A stretch of DNA of 64,000 nt from positions 251,399-315,398 of the forward strand of contig BGKB01000030.1 in NCBI GenBank assembly GCA_003116975.1, written 5' to 3'. Position numbers and translations under genes: made by a program. The notes below the pieces were generated by a model that saw only the letters and a program-made list of their open reading frames with translations, was not told the origin of the DNA and did not search any database. Of this stretch, positions 42,518 to 53,400 are shown one piece after another. The stretch comes from Aurantiochytrium sp. KH105 (lineage: Eukaryota; Sar; Bigyra; Thraustochytrida; Thraustochytriidae). Within the stretch, counting starts at the first letter, position 1; every line of letters starts with the position of its first letter.

Positions 42518-43834
42518 CTGAAAGACTGGCAAGGGCAGCAGAGCTTGCACCGAAGGACGCAGCAGCTGCAGCAGTTATACAGTCTGGGTCATCAGGAACA
42601 GGGCGAAAAGGCATGGAAGCCAAATCTGCCAGCGAGATTCAACTTCTTACGGTCACGAACCCAAGCAAGACACCCAAGCAAGACCCCCAAGCAAATCATG
42701 CAGACTTTTCTTGATCAACACGTTGAGCCCAAGCCAGCTAGCTTCCCTACAGAGACCCAGATCAAGGCAAAGATTGTCAACGTGAAGACCAAATTTCGCA
42801 AAATGCAAGCAAAACCGACCAACAACGATATTTAACAGCAAGTTTGTCTTCTCCACGCGTTTCCTTGCCTCTGCCTGGCATCTAGCCCAGCTGCGCGGCA
42901 GTCTCCTCCGCAAACACGGTCGCAAAGCCCGCGCAAAGTCGCCCTTTCGCGCAGTTCTGCGCTGGTCCATCGTCGATGATTAGACGCATGAGGTGAAAAA
43001 AGGGGGGTGACACAACTTTACAACGAAGGCTTGCACGGCCGTGCCGCCGGGTGTTCTGGGCAGCCAGGCGGCGGCGGAGCGAGCCTGCGCGCCGGCGAGG
43101 CGATTGGCTGAAGTGCGGAATATCGCGAGTGCCAAATCTCCGTACACCAATATGGGAAATCGTCTCCTGGTCTTACGTGGAGACGGTCTTAAGTTTTTTT
43201 TTTTTTTTTTGCGGCGCTCGCGCGAGCTCGAGCACGTTCGCACGAACCAGCTCTGCGGCTGCTGCGCTCCGTGCCGCCGCGGCAGCTCCCTGCCTCGCTC
43301 GATCGCTCCGCCCCCGCGTCGCCGCGCAGGGGAAGGCAGCGGGCGGGGCGGCCGCCGGGCGCCCGACGGGCCCGCGCCCGCTCGAGGAAGGCGGGGCGCG
43401 GCACGCGCGCCGTCGTGCGGCAGGCAGCTGGAGCGAGGGCGCTGAAAAGATATTTTCGTTCTCTCCGTTCTTGGGGGCGTTCCTTCTCTGACGTCAAGGC
43501 AAACAAACAAACAAACAAACAAACAAACAGCAAAGCGCGAGGCCGGAGCCCGACGGCGAGGTCGCGCGCGCACGCTGCGCGCGAGAGACGCGGCGGGGCG
43601 TGAGGACGGCGGCGGCCGCGGGCGGGGCCGAGACGTGGCCGTCTGATTCGGCGAGGTCGGTTTCTTGGCTGGGCAGCAGTGCTAGCAAGAGCGCAGCGCC
43701 AAGGGGCCCAACGACCGCCAGTTGGAGGGACTTGAAGAGGGCACGAAGAAGCGCCGTCGTGTCTTGCGCAGGCGTGCGTCGAGGGCCTTGCCAGGCGGCG
43801 AGCCTGCTTATCTGCTGCGCGATCATTGCTCACG
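42518..43834. other. Upstream region of VPS72, unresolved, 1.3 kb
   Basis: The segment 42640-42835 on the plus strand has protein-like codons (KTPKQIMQTFLDQHVEP ... TETQIKAKIVNVKTKFRKM, stop at 42833-42835) but no start or family I can name. It may be a gene remnant. Further on lie a T16-17 run at 43194-43210, a very GC-rich block (43215-43440) and a (CAAA)n repeat at about 43499-43529. Confidence 0.35.
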
Positions 43835-45061
43835 ATGGCGAACCAAGATAAAGAAGACGCCATGGACGTGGAAGATGGCCCAAACGATAGCGAAAAAACG
43901 AAAAAGGACGAACACGACAAGAATGACAAAATTGCAAGCAATGATAAAGACGAAAACAATAAGGACGACGATAACGACGACGGAGAGAAAGACGACGAAG
44001 CTGAGGAGAATGAGAAAGAAGAAGAAGAAGAAGAAGAAGAAGAAGAAACGCCTGAAAAGTATGTGGTGCCTGCGCGGTCAACGCGCGGTAGACGCATGAA
44101 CGACCTCGTGGGCGAAGCTGCAGAAGCCGATGCAGAGTTCTGGAATCAGGACGCGTGGAGAGAACTCGAGGAAGATGACGACATTCTCTCGGATGAGTAT
44201 GATTCGGACGAGAAGAAAGACATTGAAGACTCAGACTTTAGCGATGTGGACGAGGAGCAAGAGGAGCGCGAACGCATTCAGCAAGCCCTCGATCACGAGG
44301 AGCAACAAAAGAAAGACCGACGCCGAGAAAAGGCCAAACGTCGGAAAGGTATCTACGTCGACCCAGCGCTCAAAACGGCGTCTTCTTCCACATCAAAAAG
44401 TGTCGCTGCAGACAAATCGAAGACTAAAAAGCGACCCCGCACAGAGGCCAGTGGCGATCGACCGCGGAATCTTGCCATTCCGCGGCGGCGTAGCGTGCGA
44501 GAGACCACCAAACAACAGAGCAAAGCCACAGAGAATCTGAGCAAGCAGCGCACGGAACGCGCCAAGGCTGCGCCGCCAAAGGCTCGCGAGCCGCTTGTAC
44601 GTCTCACCCAACAGGAACTGCTCGAGGAGGCAGCGCGAACGGAAATTAAGAACAAGCGCTCTCTTGAGCTCATGCTCATTTTGCAAGAAGAGAAGAAACG
44701 CGAAAAACAGGCCGCGGACAAACAGGCCTCCAAACGTATCATTTACTATTCATCTGCGCGCAATGTCAAGATCGGGGCGGATCATCGTCCCGTTCCGCCA
44801 CCCGTGTCAACGCTCACTTTTACCTATGTGGACCGTGTGCCTTCTGCGATCAATGCTGCTCCAAAGCCTCGTCCTGAACAGCCTATTTGTAGCGTGACTG
44901 GCCTTCCTGCAAAGTATCGCGATCCAGTCACAGGTATTCCATTTCGAACTGTCGAGGCCTTTAAAGTGTTGCGGGGCGAGGCAAAGGCAGCAGCAGCAGC
45001 AGCAGCGGCAGCTGCCGCCGCCGCCGCCGCTACAGCTGGTACGAGCAAACCGAAAAGCTAG
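43835..45061 (+). CDS. VPS72: VPS72/YL1, SWR1/SRCAP chromatin-remodelling subunit
   Basis: ATG 43835 gives 408 residues. The N-terminal 75 residues are extremely acidic and Lys-rich, with an uninterrupted Glu run from GAA repeats (44019-44045). The YL1 block follows: KYVVPARSTRGRRMNDLV, then EDDDILSDEYDSDEKKDIEDSDFSDVDE, the H2A.Z/H2B-binding region of YL1/Swc2. A basic middle (KKRPRTEASGDRPRNLAIP) leads to the YL1_C domain at about 350-380 (CSVTGLPAKYRDPVTGIPF, RTVEAFKVLR), which is diagnostic. The protein ends in a polyAla tract. VPS72 delivers H2A.Z-H2B dimers for exchange into nucleosomes. Confidence 0.93.
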   Translation: MANQDKEDAMDVEDGPNDSEKTKKDEHDKNDKIASNDKDENNKDDDNDDGEKDDEAEENEKEEEEEEEEEETPEKYVVPARSTRGRRMNDLVGEAAEADAEFWNQDAWRELEEDDDILSDEYDSDEKKDIEDSDFSDVDEEQEERERIQQALDHEEQQKKDRRREKAKRRKGIYVDPALKTASSSTSKSVAADKSKTKKRPRTEASGDRPRNLAIPRRRSVRETTKQQSKATENLSKQRTERAKAAPPKAREPLVRLTQQELLEEAARTEIKNKRSLELMLILQEEKKREKQAADKQASKRIIYYSSARNVKIGADHRPVPPPVSTLTFTYVDRVPSAINAAPKPRPEQPICSVTGLPAKYRDPVTGIPFRTVEAFKVLRGEAKAAAAAAAAAAAAAAATAGTSKPKS

Positions 45062-45546
45062 GTTCAAGCCTAAATACTAATACCTTTTTGATCACGAGAT
45101 GTATACTACACATGAATGCACGTGCTCATTTCACGCGCACTTTGCCAGAGTCCTCCAAAGGGAAAAAATATGGCACGCTTTGCCTTTTCTTTCATGGCAG
45201 GCTCGTTGTCCTCTTTGCGCGCTGCGAGCTTGATCGCGCAGCGGCCTGTACACACCAGTCCGAGCCTACGAGTGATACTTCGCCTGATTGCTCCACCTTC
45301 TCTTGCCTCAGGATGCGCGTATGATTGCGTGGGACCTTTTTCTTGGTAGCCGAGGTCTAGGCTTGGTTTGGAAGTAAGTACTACGGCCCAAAATGGATGT
45401 GCACCAGACCGATGCACCAAACCCAAAAGTAGTCCGCCGGACAGCGTCAAGAAGAAGAAGAAGAAGAAGAAGAGCTCGCAGCCAGAGGGTCGAGAGCGGT
45501 GGACGCGGCGCGACGCAAGAGATTGAAAAAAAACGTCCAAGGAACG
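45062..45546. other. Spacer, 485 bp, VPS72 to thiolase
   Basis: Both genes are on the plus strand. It contains a (GAA)n run at about 45448-45473 shortly before the thiolase start. No gene is seen. Confidence 0.45.
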
Positions 45547-46815
45547 ATGGGACGACGCGTGTTTGTCGTTGGCGTGGGCATGACGGCCTTTGAGAAACCC
45601 GGTGCTGGGGACGACGATTACCCGGAGTTCGCCGCCAAGGCGGGACGGCGTGCGCTCGAAGACGCGGGCGTCGAGTACGATGCCGTGGACCAAGTGGTGA
45701 CCTCGTACTGCTACGGCGACTCGACGTGCGGACAGCGAGCCGTGTACGAGATTGGTCTGTCGGGCGTGCCCATTTACAATGTGAACAACAATTGTGCTTC
45801 CGGGAGCTCGGCGCTTTTCATGGCCAAGCAATTCGTCGAAGGCGGCCTCTCGGAGTGCGTCATGACGCTTGGATTTGAAAAAATGCAGCGCGGGTCGCTT
45901 GGGTCCAACTTCCAGGACCGAACAAACCCGATGGACAAGCACATGATGAAGATGATGGAGCTGCACGAGTTTGCGCCGGCGCCTCCTGCTGCTCAAATGT
46001 TTGGCAACGCCGGCAAGGAGCACGCCGAGCGCTACGGGACCAAACCGGAAACCTTTGCCAAGATTGCGTACAAGAACCATAAGAACAGCACTCGCAACCC
46101 GTACTCGCAGTTCATGGACGAATACTCGCTGGACCAGATTATGAAGAGCCCGCAAGTGTATGGCCCTTTGACCAAGCTGCAGTGCTGCCCTACTTCGGAC
46201 GGTGCTGCGTCCGTGATTGTGGCCTCAGAAGACTTTGTCAAGAAGCATGGTCTCGAGGGTCAGGCGGTAGAAATTGTCGGCATGAGCATGGCCACCGACG
46301 CCAAGGACGTCTTTGAGTCGGGCAGCATGATGAAGATTGTCGGTTTCGACATGAGCCGGAACGCTGCTGACGCCGCTTACAAGGCTGCTGGCGTGTCGCC
46401 AAGCGATGTCAATGTTTGCGAGCTCCACGATTGCTTTTCGGCCAATGAGCTCATCACCTACGAGGCCTTGCGCTTTTGCCCGGAGGGCAAGGCCGAAGAC
46501 TTTGTGCAGTCTGGCGCCAATGACTATGGTGGCCAGGTCGTCTGCCAGCCGAGTGGCGGTCTCATTTCCAAGGGTCACCCACTGGGCGCCACGGGTCTTG
46601 CGCAATGCTGCGAGATCTCATGGCAGCTTCGTGGCGAAGCTGCAGATCGCCAGGTCAAGGATGCCAAGATTGGTATGACCCACAATCTTGGTCTCGGTGG
46701 CGCCGCTGTCGTCGGTATTTACAAGCGCCCCACCGAGTGGCTTTCTAAGAGCCCCAAGCGCAAGGTCTCCCTTGCCACGGGTCCTCCCGACCGCCAGACC
46801 ACCGCTCGCCTGTGA
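45547..46815 (+). CDS. SCP2-type thiolase (SCPx thiolase domain), probably peroxisomal
   Basis: ATG 45547 gives 422 residues. Catalytic features: the nucleophile Cys83 in [13 protein letters not shown], the SCP2-thiolase signature [17 protein letters not shown], and the C-terminal [17 protein letters not shown]. The family cleaves 3-ketoacyl-CoA, including branched and bile-acid-like chains. The C-terminal tripeptide ARL fits the loose PTS1 consensus [SAC][KRH][LM], so peroxisomal import is likely. Unlike animal SCPx it has no fused sterol-carrier domain. The gene is intronless, and the upstream open frame is not used because it lacks an ATG. Confidence 0.93.
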   Translation: MGRRVFVVGVGMTAFEKPGAGDDDYPEFAAKAGRRALEDAGVEYDAVDQVVTSYCYGDSTCGQRAVYEIGLSGVPIYNVNNNCASGSSALFMAKQFVEGGLSECVMTLGFEKMQRGSLGSNFQDRTNPMDKHMMKMMELHEFAPAPPAAQMFGNAGKEHAERYGTKPETFAKIAYKNHKNSTRNPYSQFMDEYSLDQIMKSPQVYGPLTKLQCCPTSDGAASVIVASEDFVKKHGLEGQAVEIVGMSMATDAKDVFESGSMMKIVGFDMSRNAADAAYKAAGVSPSDVNVCELHDCFSANELITYEALRFCPEGKAEDFVQSGANDYGGQVVCQPSGGLISKGHPLGATGLAQCCEISWQLRGEAADRQVKDAKIGMTHNLGLGGAAVVGIYKRPTEWLSKSPKRKVSLATGPPDRQTTARL

Positions 46816-47204
46816 TCTTCTCTCTAAATATTCAAGTATTTTCATTTCATTTCATGGAGATGAGGATTCCGAATTGAGAAAGAGAAAAAGAATCCGAAAC
46901 GCTACATTACTTTGGTGACCCTTGTTAATCGCAATTGTGACGCCCCCTTCCGTTACATTGACCAGGAAAACTTGGTTGTGGTCACACACATTGTCAAGAT
47001 CTGGATCTCGAGCACTTTTGCAACGACGAAGCGAGTCTTGCGCCTTGTTGTCGGTGCTTTACAAAAAAGAAAACATTTGACATTGGATTTTACAACGGTA
47101 TATAGGCAAGTCAGAAGGGCCGTGAGAGGGGAAGAACAGTATGCCAGTGCGCACTTGCTCTTTTCTCTCCTTCTCTCTCTTTCTGTCTCTTTTGCATTGA
47201 TCAC
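46816..47204. other. Convergent 3' spacer, 389 bp
   Basis: This lies between the stops of the thiolase and of the coiled-coil gene. It is AT-richer with a CT-rich stretch at about 47159-47190. Nothing further is seen. Confidence 0.45.
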
Positions 47205-47894
47205 TCAGTTTGACACCACATGGTTGTGGTCACACATTGTCGAGACCTCCAGGAGTTCCGCAAGACTCGCTTCGTCCGCAAGACGCCAACCTACTATTGA
47301 CTCGTCACTTTGTTTGGAGGTCGTTTCGCAGTGCTCGGAAGTGGCTAGCGTCGAGACGGCAAGGCGACGTGCCTCGAGTCGTGCTGTTGCAGCTCGCAGC
47401 TCAAGCTCGCGCGACTCGCCACGCTCGACTGCACGGCGCAAGTCGGCCAAGTCGATCGGAGCGAGCGTACTATCCCTCGCAGCTTGAATCGCTTCTTTGG
47501 AGGCATTCATATGTTCCAGCGACGCGCGAGTTTGTACGAGGCGCGCAAATGCAGCTTGATGTTGAGGACTTACAGCCACACAGGACCCGTCTCTAGCGCG
47601 CTGCAATTTGTACATGACGTCGGCTTTACTCGCCAAAAGGTCGTCCACAAGAGCGCCAACCTTTGTCGCCGCGGCTTGCGTCCGCGCAGCCTCGCTGGGG
47701 TTGAGAGCCCACGCCTCGGGTCCTTGGCGTCGCGCGGTGCTTGCTTGCTCGCGTTCCCTTTTCCTTTTCACGTCGAGCGCCGCGTCCAAGGCACGAAGAC
47801 GTGCGACGAGCGGGTCGCTCGCATCCGTCTCCAGCTTTGCGTGCGGCTCTGTCACGTCAAGCTCGGCCGCGCGCCAGGCCACGAGCGTCTCCAT
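47205..47894 (-). CDS. Unknown coiled-coil protein, 229 aa
   Basis: ATG 47894 (METLVAWRAAELDVTEP) is the most sensible start; the upstream open frame is Arg-rich and contains a 21-bp repeat. The protein is almost wholly helical with Ala, Arg, Glu and Leu heptads (PLVARLRALDAALDVKRKRE, ATKVGALVDDLLASKADVMY, then LADLRRAVERGESRELELRA). It has no Cys-rich, catalytic or membrane feature. The family is not recognised; a structural or adaptor role is possible. Confidence 0.65.
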   Translation of the reverse strand: METLVAWRAAELDVTEPHAKLETDASDPLVARLRALDAALDVKRKREREQASTARRQGPEAWALNPSEAARTQAAATKVGALVDDLLASKADVMYKLQRARDGSCVAVSPQHQAAFARLVQTRASLEHMNASKEAIQAARDSTLAPIDLADLRRAVERGESRELELRAATARLEARRLAVSTLATSEHCETTSKQSDESIVGWRLADEASLAELLEVSTMCDHNHVVSN

Positions 47895-48528
47895 CTTTTT
47901 GCAACGGGCGCCGCTGTCGTCTGTGTCTTCCCCCCGATTCACGCCGCGTGAAGGCTGTAACCCTCGACAGCGTCTACACCTTGGTCGCTGCAGGCGCCCG
48001 TCGCGCTCGTTCGGCACCGCGGCGGCCAGTTCATGCGAGAACGCACCCTGGGTTTGCGCTTGCGCGCCTCGCCCGAGACGCTCGGCACGTTGCCGATTTG
48101 GGCGATTTGGGCGATTTTGCGGCGAGCCGAAAATGGGTTGCGGCAAATGGAAAATGGGTTGCGGCAAATGGAAAATGGGTTGCGGCGGATAATTAGGGTT
48201 GCGCAGGTCGCACGGGATAGTTAGTTGTTGAGTAGTAGATGCCAGGCAGGCAGGCAGGCAATGAGCTCACCAGTTCGCCTTGGACTCCGGCAGCAACAGC
48301 GACAGCAACAGCGACAGCGACAGCGACAGCGATAGCGACGTGGCCAGAGACGACGAAGAGAGAGGGTTGAGCCGAACGATCTGCTCGAGCTCGTGTGCTT
48401 TCTTCGCTCGCGGCCTTGGAAAGAGAGGGAGAGAAGCACATCCTCCTCCGCCGGAAGGAGAAGTACCACCAGGTTGGCGAGCGAGTCGAGGAAAGAAAGA
48501 AGGAAAGGCACAGCCCCGTAAAGCACTC
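47895..48528. other. Divergent spacer, 634 bp
   Basis: This is the shared upstream region of the coiled-coil gene (-) and the secreted-protein gene (+). It holds a 21-bp tandem repeat (48130-48186), a (GGCA)n patch at 48244-48260 and an (ACAGCG)n hexanucleotide run at about 48292-48340. Confidence 0.5.
48130..48186 (+). repeat. 21-bp tandem repeat, 2.7 copies
   Basis: The unit AAAATGGGTTGCGGCAAATGG plus a partial third copy (48130-48150, 48151-48171, 48172-48186) is perfectly conserved. It lies about 240 bp upstream of the coiled-coil gene start. Confidence 0.95.
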
Positions 48529-49035
48529 ATGCAGACGCGAGGCGCGATGCTGCGCATGGCGATCTGTGCGATTGCCATGGCGCTGCTGACTGTTGCGACC
48601 AATGGCCAATTCGATCTGGAGTCCATCCTGAGCAAGATGGACAAGCCACTTCCCGCCGACGCTCTCGGGTACGCCAAAAAGGCAGGCCCATACGTGAAGA
48701 TTCTGACGAGCAACATCGAAAACGAGCAGTGCAAAACAAACTGGGAAGGCCTGGCCGATAAGGTCCTTGCGGGCGCGGAAAGCACCGACGAGTTCACCGT
48801 TCTCCAGCTGGTCAAGCAGGTTTGCACCGTTGGCAGCGAGTGCTTTACAGAAGCGATCGCCAAGTTGCAGAGCATGGTCGAAGGCAACGCTTTGATCAAG
48901 GGCGCCGCCGAGGCGCAGCTTAAAAAGTATGGAATGAGCGTAGAGCAGATCGCGACCGGCGCCCCTCTCATTTTCGAGACGGCCTGCGCGCAAATTTCGT
49001 CCTTTTCCGGTGGCGTTGCCGAGAAGGAACTCTAG
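48529..49035 (+). CDS. Small secreted Cys-containing protein, 168 aa
   Basis: ATG 48529 opens a clear signal peptide (MLRMAICAIAMALLTVATNG, cleavage expected near residue 26). The mature part of about 140 residues is helical with four Cys: NEQCKTNW, KQVCTVGSECFTEA and ETACAQIS, spaced for two disulfides. It carries no transmembrane segment or retention signal. The Cys-helix-Cys pattern is faintly like small helical secreted proteins of oomycetes, but the spacing does not match elicitins, which have six Cys. Function unknown. Confidence 0.75.
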   Translation: MQTRGAMLRMAICAIAMALLTVATNGQFDLESILSKMDKPLPADALGYAKKAGPYVKILTSNIENEQCKTNWEGLADKVLAGAESTDEFTVLQLVKQVCTVGSECFTEAIAKLQSMVEGNALIKGAAEAQLKKYGMSVEQIATGAPLIFETACAQISSFSGGVAEKEL

Positions 49036-49377
49036 AAAGTTTAAAAACATAACATCATCATCTCCTGCGGCCACAGCCATCGATAAAGAGGCGATCACCG
49101 CGCCGCGCCGCAAAGAATTTCGCAGCAGCATCAAACTCGACGAAGAAAAAAAATCTCTTGATCGATCTACCTAGCAATACGGAGCATTTTGCAACAAAAA
49201 TCAGAGGGGCAAGACGCTCATCATCATTTCAGAGAGGGGGAAAGAGAAAAGTAAAAGGAAGAAAAGAAGTGAAGAGGAGAGGAGCGAAGCGGAGAGAAAA
49301 TGAAGAAGGAAATGGACATACATGAAGTCTTGCGCGCAGAGCGTCTCCCCGTCAACGCCACCGGCGGAGACACGCAA
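49036..49377. other. Convergent 3' spacer, 342 bp
   Basis: This lies between the stops of the secreted-protein gene and NIP7, with a purine-rich (GAGAGG-like) stretch at about 49230-49310. No gene is seen. Confidence 0.45.
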
Positions 49378-49920
49378 TCAGTTCATCTCCTGCTCCGCGC
49401 GAAGGTATTCGCCAATATCAGCTTGGTGCAGCACCGCGATAGCAGTGGGCTCCAAGTTTGCCATTGTTGAGGTCGACTGCGCGGCAAGCCCGAAACCAAG
49501 CGGTACGCTTGACAAACTATACACAACGACACCCGCATACTGAGGCGTCCCCTCGGTGATCTTACCCAAACCGGTCTTCGTGACGTGATGTCCGTACAGA
49601 AAGCTCATCTCCGAGTTGGCCTTGACCCAGACCTTGTACTTGGCGTACTGTGCCACAAAGTCGAGGCAGTGAATCGTGAGATGAAACTTGCCCGACTTGG
49701 TGAACTTGCCAAACAGCGTGCCGAGAGCGACAAGGTTGTCCCGGCTCACATTTGACGCACTCTTCAGCTGTGACTCGCTCAGATAATAGACGCGTTGTTT
49801 CTGTAGCCTGAACACGTGCCTCTCGTCCTTGCGGTCAAGCAGACGTGCCACGTCCTGGCCCATGTACTTGGTCAACTTCTCAAAGACCGCCTTGGTCTCA
49901 TCGTCCGTGAGGGGCCGCAT
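49378..49920 (-). CDS. NIP7: 60S ribosome biogenesis factor NIP7
   Basis: ATG 49920 gives 180 residues, the standard length. Starting MRPLTDDETKAVFEKLTKY, it runs through RVYYLSESQLKSASNVS, LGTLFGKFTKSGKFHLTIHC, YAKYKVWVKANSEMSFLYG and HHVTKTGLGKITEGTPQYAG, ending VPLGFGLAAQST and IAVLHQADIGEYLR. It has the N-terminal NIP7 domain and the C-terminal PUA RNA-binding domain. NIP7 acts in the nucleolus in late 27S/pre-60S processing. It is intronless. An in-frame ATG nine codons upstream (49947) is less likely because the conserved start is at 49920. Confidence 0.95.
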   Translation of the reverse strand: MRPLTDDETKAVFEKLTKYMGQDVARLLDRKDERHVFRLQKQRVYYLSESQLKSASNVSRDNLVALGTLFGKFTKSGKFHLTIHCLDFVAQYAKYKVWVKANSEMSFLYGHHVTKTGLGKITEGTPQYAGVVVYSLSSVPLGFGLAAQSTSTMANLEPTAIAVLHQADIGEYLRAEQEMN

Positions 49921-50488
49921 CGTGACCTTGGCCGCGTCGACGTGCAAGACTCCCTCTCCGGCCTTGCTCCGGCGGCCTGACTGCTCTCCTCGCGTGCCCG
50001 CTCACCCGCCCGCGTGCCTGCCTCGGCCGCCGCTCGCAACCTGGTTCTGGCGGACCCGCGCCACCCACCACCAGTGCCGAGCTCTCGGCTGAAGCGGCCT
50101 AAACGCGCTTAGGCCACTTGTTTCGCTCGAGCCCTGGCTGCAGGAAGTCCTGCAGGACTTTGATTTTAGCTGAAAGAGCGTCGCGGGAGATGAACTTGAG
50201 TGCGAGCTTCTACAAGGCCAAGGAAGGAAGGATAGAGATGGCAATTTTTGGGGGTGTGACACCACAAACCCCTTTTTGAAGCTAGCTGTACGTTATCAAA
50301 ACAAGGGGTAGAGTCTCGAAAAGCGACTCGATGCACAAGCGGAGCCTCGTTCTAATTTTTCTGTTTGAGAATGGCAACAAATTATAAAATTCTTCAGCCG
50401 ACACAGCTTCCTAGGCCTAGTTGCGACTCTAGAAGAGTACAATTCCGTCTGGTCTCTCTTTCTCTAGGAGCCATGTCGGACTTTCTCG
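49921..50488. other. Spacer, 568 bp, upstream of NIP7
   Basis: This is the NIP7 promoter side and the 3' flank of receptor gene A (both minus). A 19-bp palindrome-like GCAGGAAGTCCTGCAGGAC lies at 50140-50158. No coding sequence is seen. Confidence 0.4.
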
Positions 50489-53400
50489 TCACGTCTTCGA
50501 GAGACTCAAGGTTTTCTCGGAAGAAAAGTGCGCATCCTCGGAAGCATCTTCTTCCCACATTGCGACTTGTCGTGGCTCGGGACTGTTAGGAGGGGCTATC
50601 GTCACGAAACGATCGCTTGATCCGAATCCGGACATGGTGAGTTCAATCGAAGGCATCTCAAATGATGTGTGGTTGTGATTTTCACCTGGTTCCCGGGGCT
50701 TTTCCACCGCGCTCTCGACGTTGCTTTCGGCCCCGTCGATGTCGCCTTCATCTTGAACGCCGTCGTGCGTACTGTTTACAAGCGTTGACACCACAAAGGC
50801 GGCTATTTCAAGGACACAAACCCATATGACCACAGGTGATGTTTGAGATGGGGTGATAGAACTCACTCTTGTCAGGGAGTTGACGCCGAGCGCCAAAACA
50901 ACGAGCAGCACGTGCGAGATGATCTCGAAACACTCGTCGTCCTCACGGGTATAAGGTTTGAAGTACAAAAGCACGCTTAAGAAAAACATGCTTGTCGCGA
51001 TCAGGTAGTTTGATGCCAGACGAAAGCTCACGAGCAGCATCAGGAGGAAACCAGAAGTCAGCATCAACCGACGAAAGAGCTCCAGACAAGCATACCAGCC
51101 AAGTCCTCTTCGATATTTTTCCTGTACAGACCGTGCCGCCGTCACAAGGGAGCTTCGCCAGCCACGCACTCGGGGCTTTCCCGCATCAGAGGTCTTTTGC
51201 ATGTGAATGCCCGTCGCCAAGAGCAGCACCACGCCAATCGGGTAAATTGCAATCATCACGCCCGCGTATACACGCATGGCCTGGCTGACATCGCTGTCAA
51301 AATCGATTGTCGGATCCCGCTGAAGAACACGCAAAGGCCGCGGATCGGGATTGCCGTCTGCGTCGCGCTCGAAATAGGCAATGGAGTCGTACACAAAAAC
51401 GGACAAAATCGACGCCGAGATGCCCGGATACATGAAGACGATGAGCTCTGTAAACACGCGCACTGCCTGGTCTCGGACAGCATCTTGGTCAAGACCCATG
51501 TGTTTGCATATGAAGACTGTTACGAGCAACACGAAACCGCACAGCATCGGCCATACCGTGACCGCGAAAACTTTTGCGTAGTAGTCCACATGTACAACGC
51601 ATCCCATCGAAAAAAAATGAAGAAGCGAGCCGACGTTCACGTTAAGCACAACCGTCGCACTTCCTCCGCCGTAGCTGATGATGCCCACAATTATGCCGAC
51701 TTCAAAGACAATCTGGGCAAACTTGAGAAAGATTAGTGCCTTCCCACGAGCCGCTCTCATACAACGCTGCAAGAATGAGTCAGAGGAGCTGGACATGAAA
51801 TGAAACGAGGGAAAGCAAGATCTTCTCGGGCAAAACGAACAGCGCCGTCGTGACATGCTTCTCGCGTTTGAGCGTTGTCGAGTGACTGAAATTGCCACGA
51901 CGAAGATTGCAGGCACCAACGTTAAAATTAGCACGATAAAGGCCCAGATGACGACTTTGGCCATGTCTTGTGAGTTTCGAGCAGCGCTACACTGCTGGCA
52001 CCGAGCAAAGCCGTCGAGCGCAAAGCCCATTTCGCAGCTAGCGCAAAGTGTACCCGTATGGTGAGGAGAACAATATGGATCTTGCGGTGAAGCAAATGCT
52101 GAGTTCGATCTTGCTGAGGCTGCTGGTTCGCAAAACGCAGGTTCAGGGCAGGCCCGCACATCCAAGCTGGTATTGGCGATACGCCAGAAATGCTGCTTGA
52201 TTGGCAGCATCTCAATCACAAGACCGTCTTCGGTACAGTTTGCACCAGCACGTAGCTTTTCGTAGGCGTCGCAGCTGAGTGCAGATGTCTCGTTCTCGCT
52301 CACGACGAATCCGATGCCAGCCACACACTCACTTGACCGGATTGTCCCCGTTGACGCCGTGCTGCCACGATCTGCTGGGCAAGGATAGCAGGCCGTTGCC
52401 GTGGGATCCTGACGGAAGTAGCCTCGAGGACAAGGAACGCAAACTTGAGCATTCGGATCGCGTTCATAGCCAAGCTCGCAGTACTCCGCTTCACAATCGG
52501 TCTGCCCGGAAGAAAAGGTGGTGAAGCCTTTCGGACATTTTGCACATGATTCAGCACCGAGTGAAGACTTGTTGTGACCAAGTCTGCATTCTCGGCAAAT
52601 GTTGTTGCTTGTATCAAGCTCAAAGCCTGGGCCACACGTGCAGGCGTCTTCATGGACCTCAAACGTCGTTTCACACTTGCACTGCACCTTGCTGACGGCC
52701 CCAGGCTCGGTTGTGTCGGACCAATTCGGACAGCGAGCGCAGGCGTTGAGGCCATACGACGGCTTGTAGAATCCACGCGGACATGACTCGCACGAGTTTG
52801 TCTCAGCCTTGAATGTGGTGCCGGGTGCGCATGTGCAATCGCCGATCTGGTCTTCGTTAGAGCTGGCCAGGTCGCGCACAAAGGTTCCCGTGCATCCGCA
52901 CTGGGACAAAAGCCTGGCTCCACTAATGTCAGTATCGGTTCTTTCTGGACATGGCGTGCAGGCTTGCAACCCGTAAAGAGACTTGTAGGTACCTCGAGAG
53001 CAAAGCTCACAGTCGTCTCTCTCTCCGCTGTAGTAGAAGCCGGGCGGACAGGTGCACGTGCTAACTGTGGAGCTCGCATCGCGCTCAAATATGCCTTCAC
53101 ACTCGCACTGTGACACGTCTGTAGCTCCTGCAATGGTCGTCTCAGTTCGCTCAGGACAAGCTAAACACGCGCCAAGACCGAGCACAGATTTGTAGGAACC
53201 TCGTGAGCACGGCTCACAAGTGTCCGTTTTACCATTGTATGATGAGCCAGCTGGGCAGGTACATGTATACGTATCGTCCATCACAAACGGCGAGAGGCAC
53301 GTACATTCCTCAATGGGTGGATAGAGAGGATAGATGAATGTTCCGGGCTGAAGACTGGTCGTTGAGCGTGGTGGGCAAGTGCTTGCGCAGTCAGGACCGT

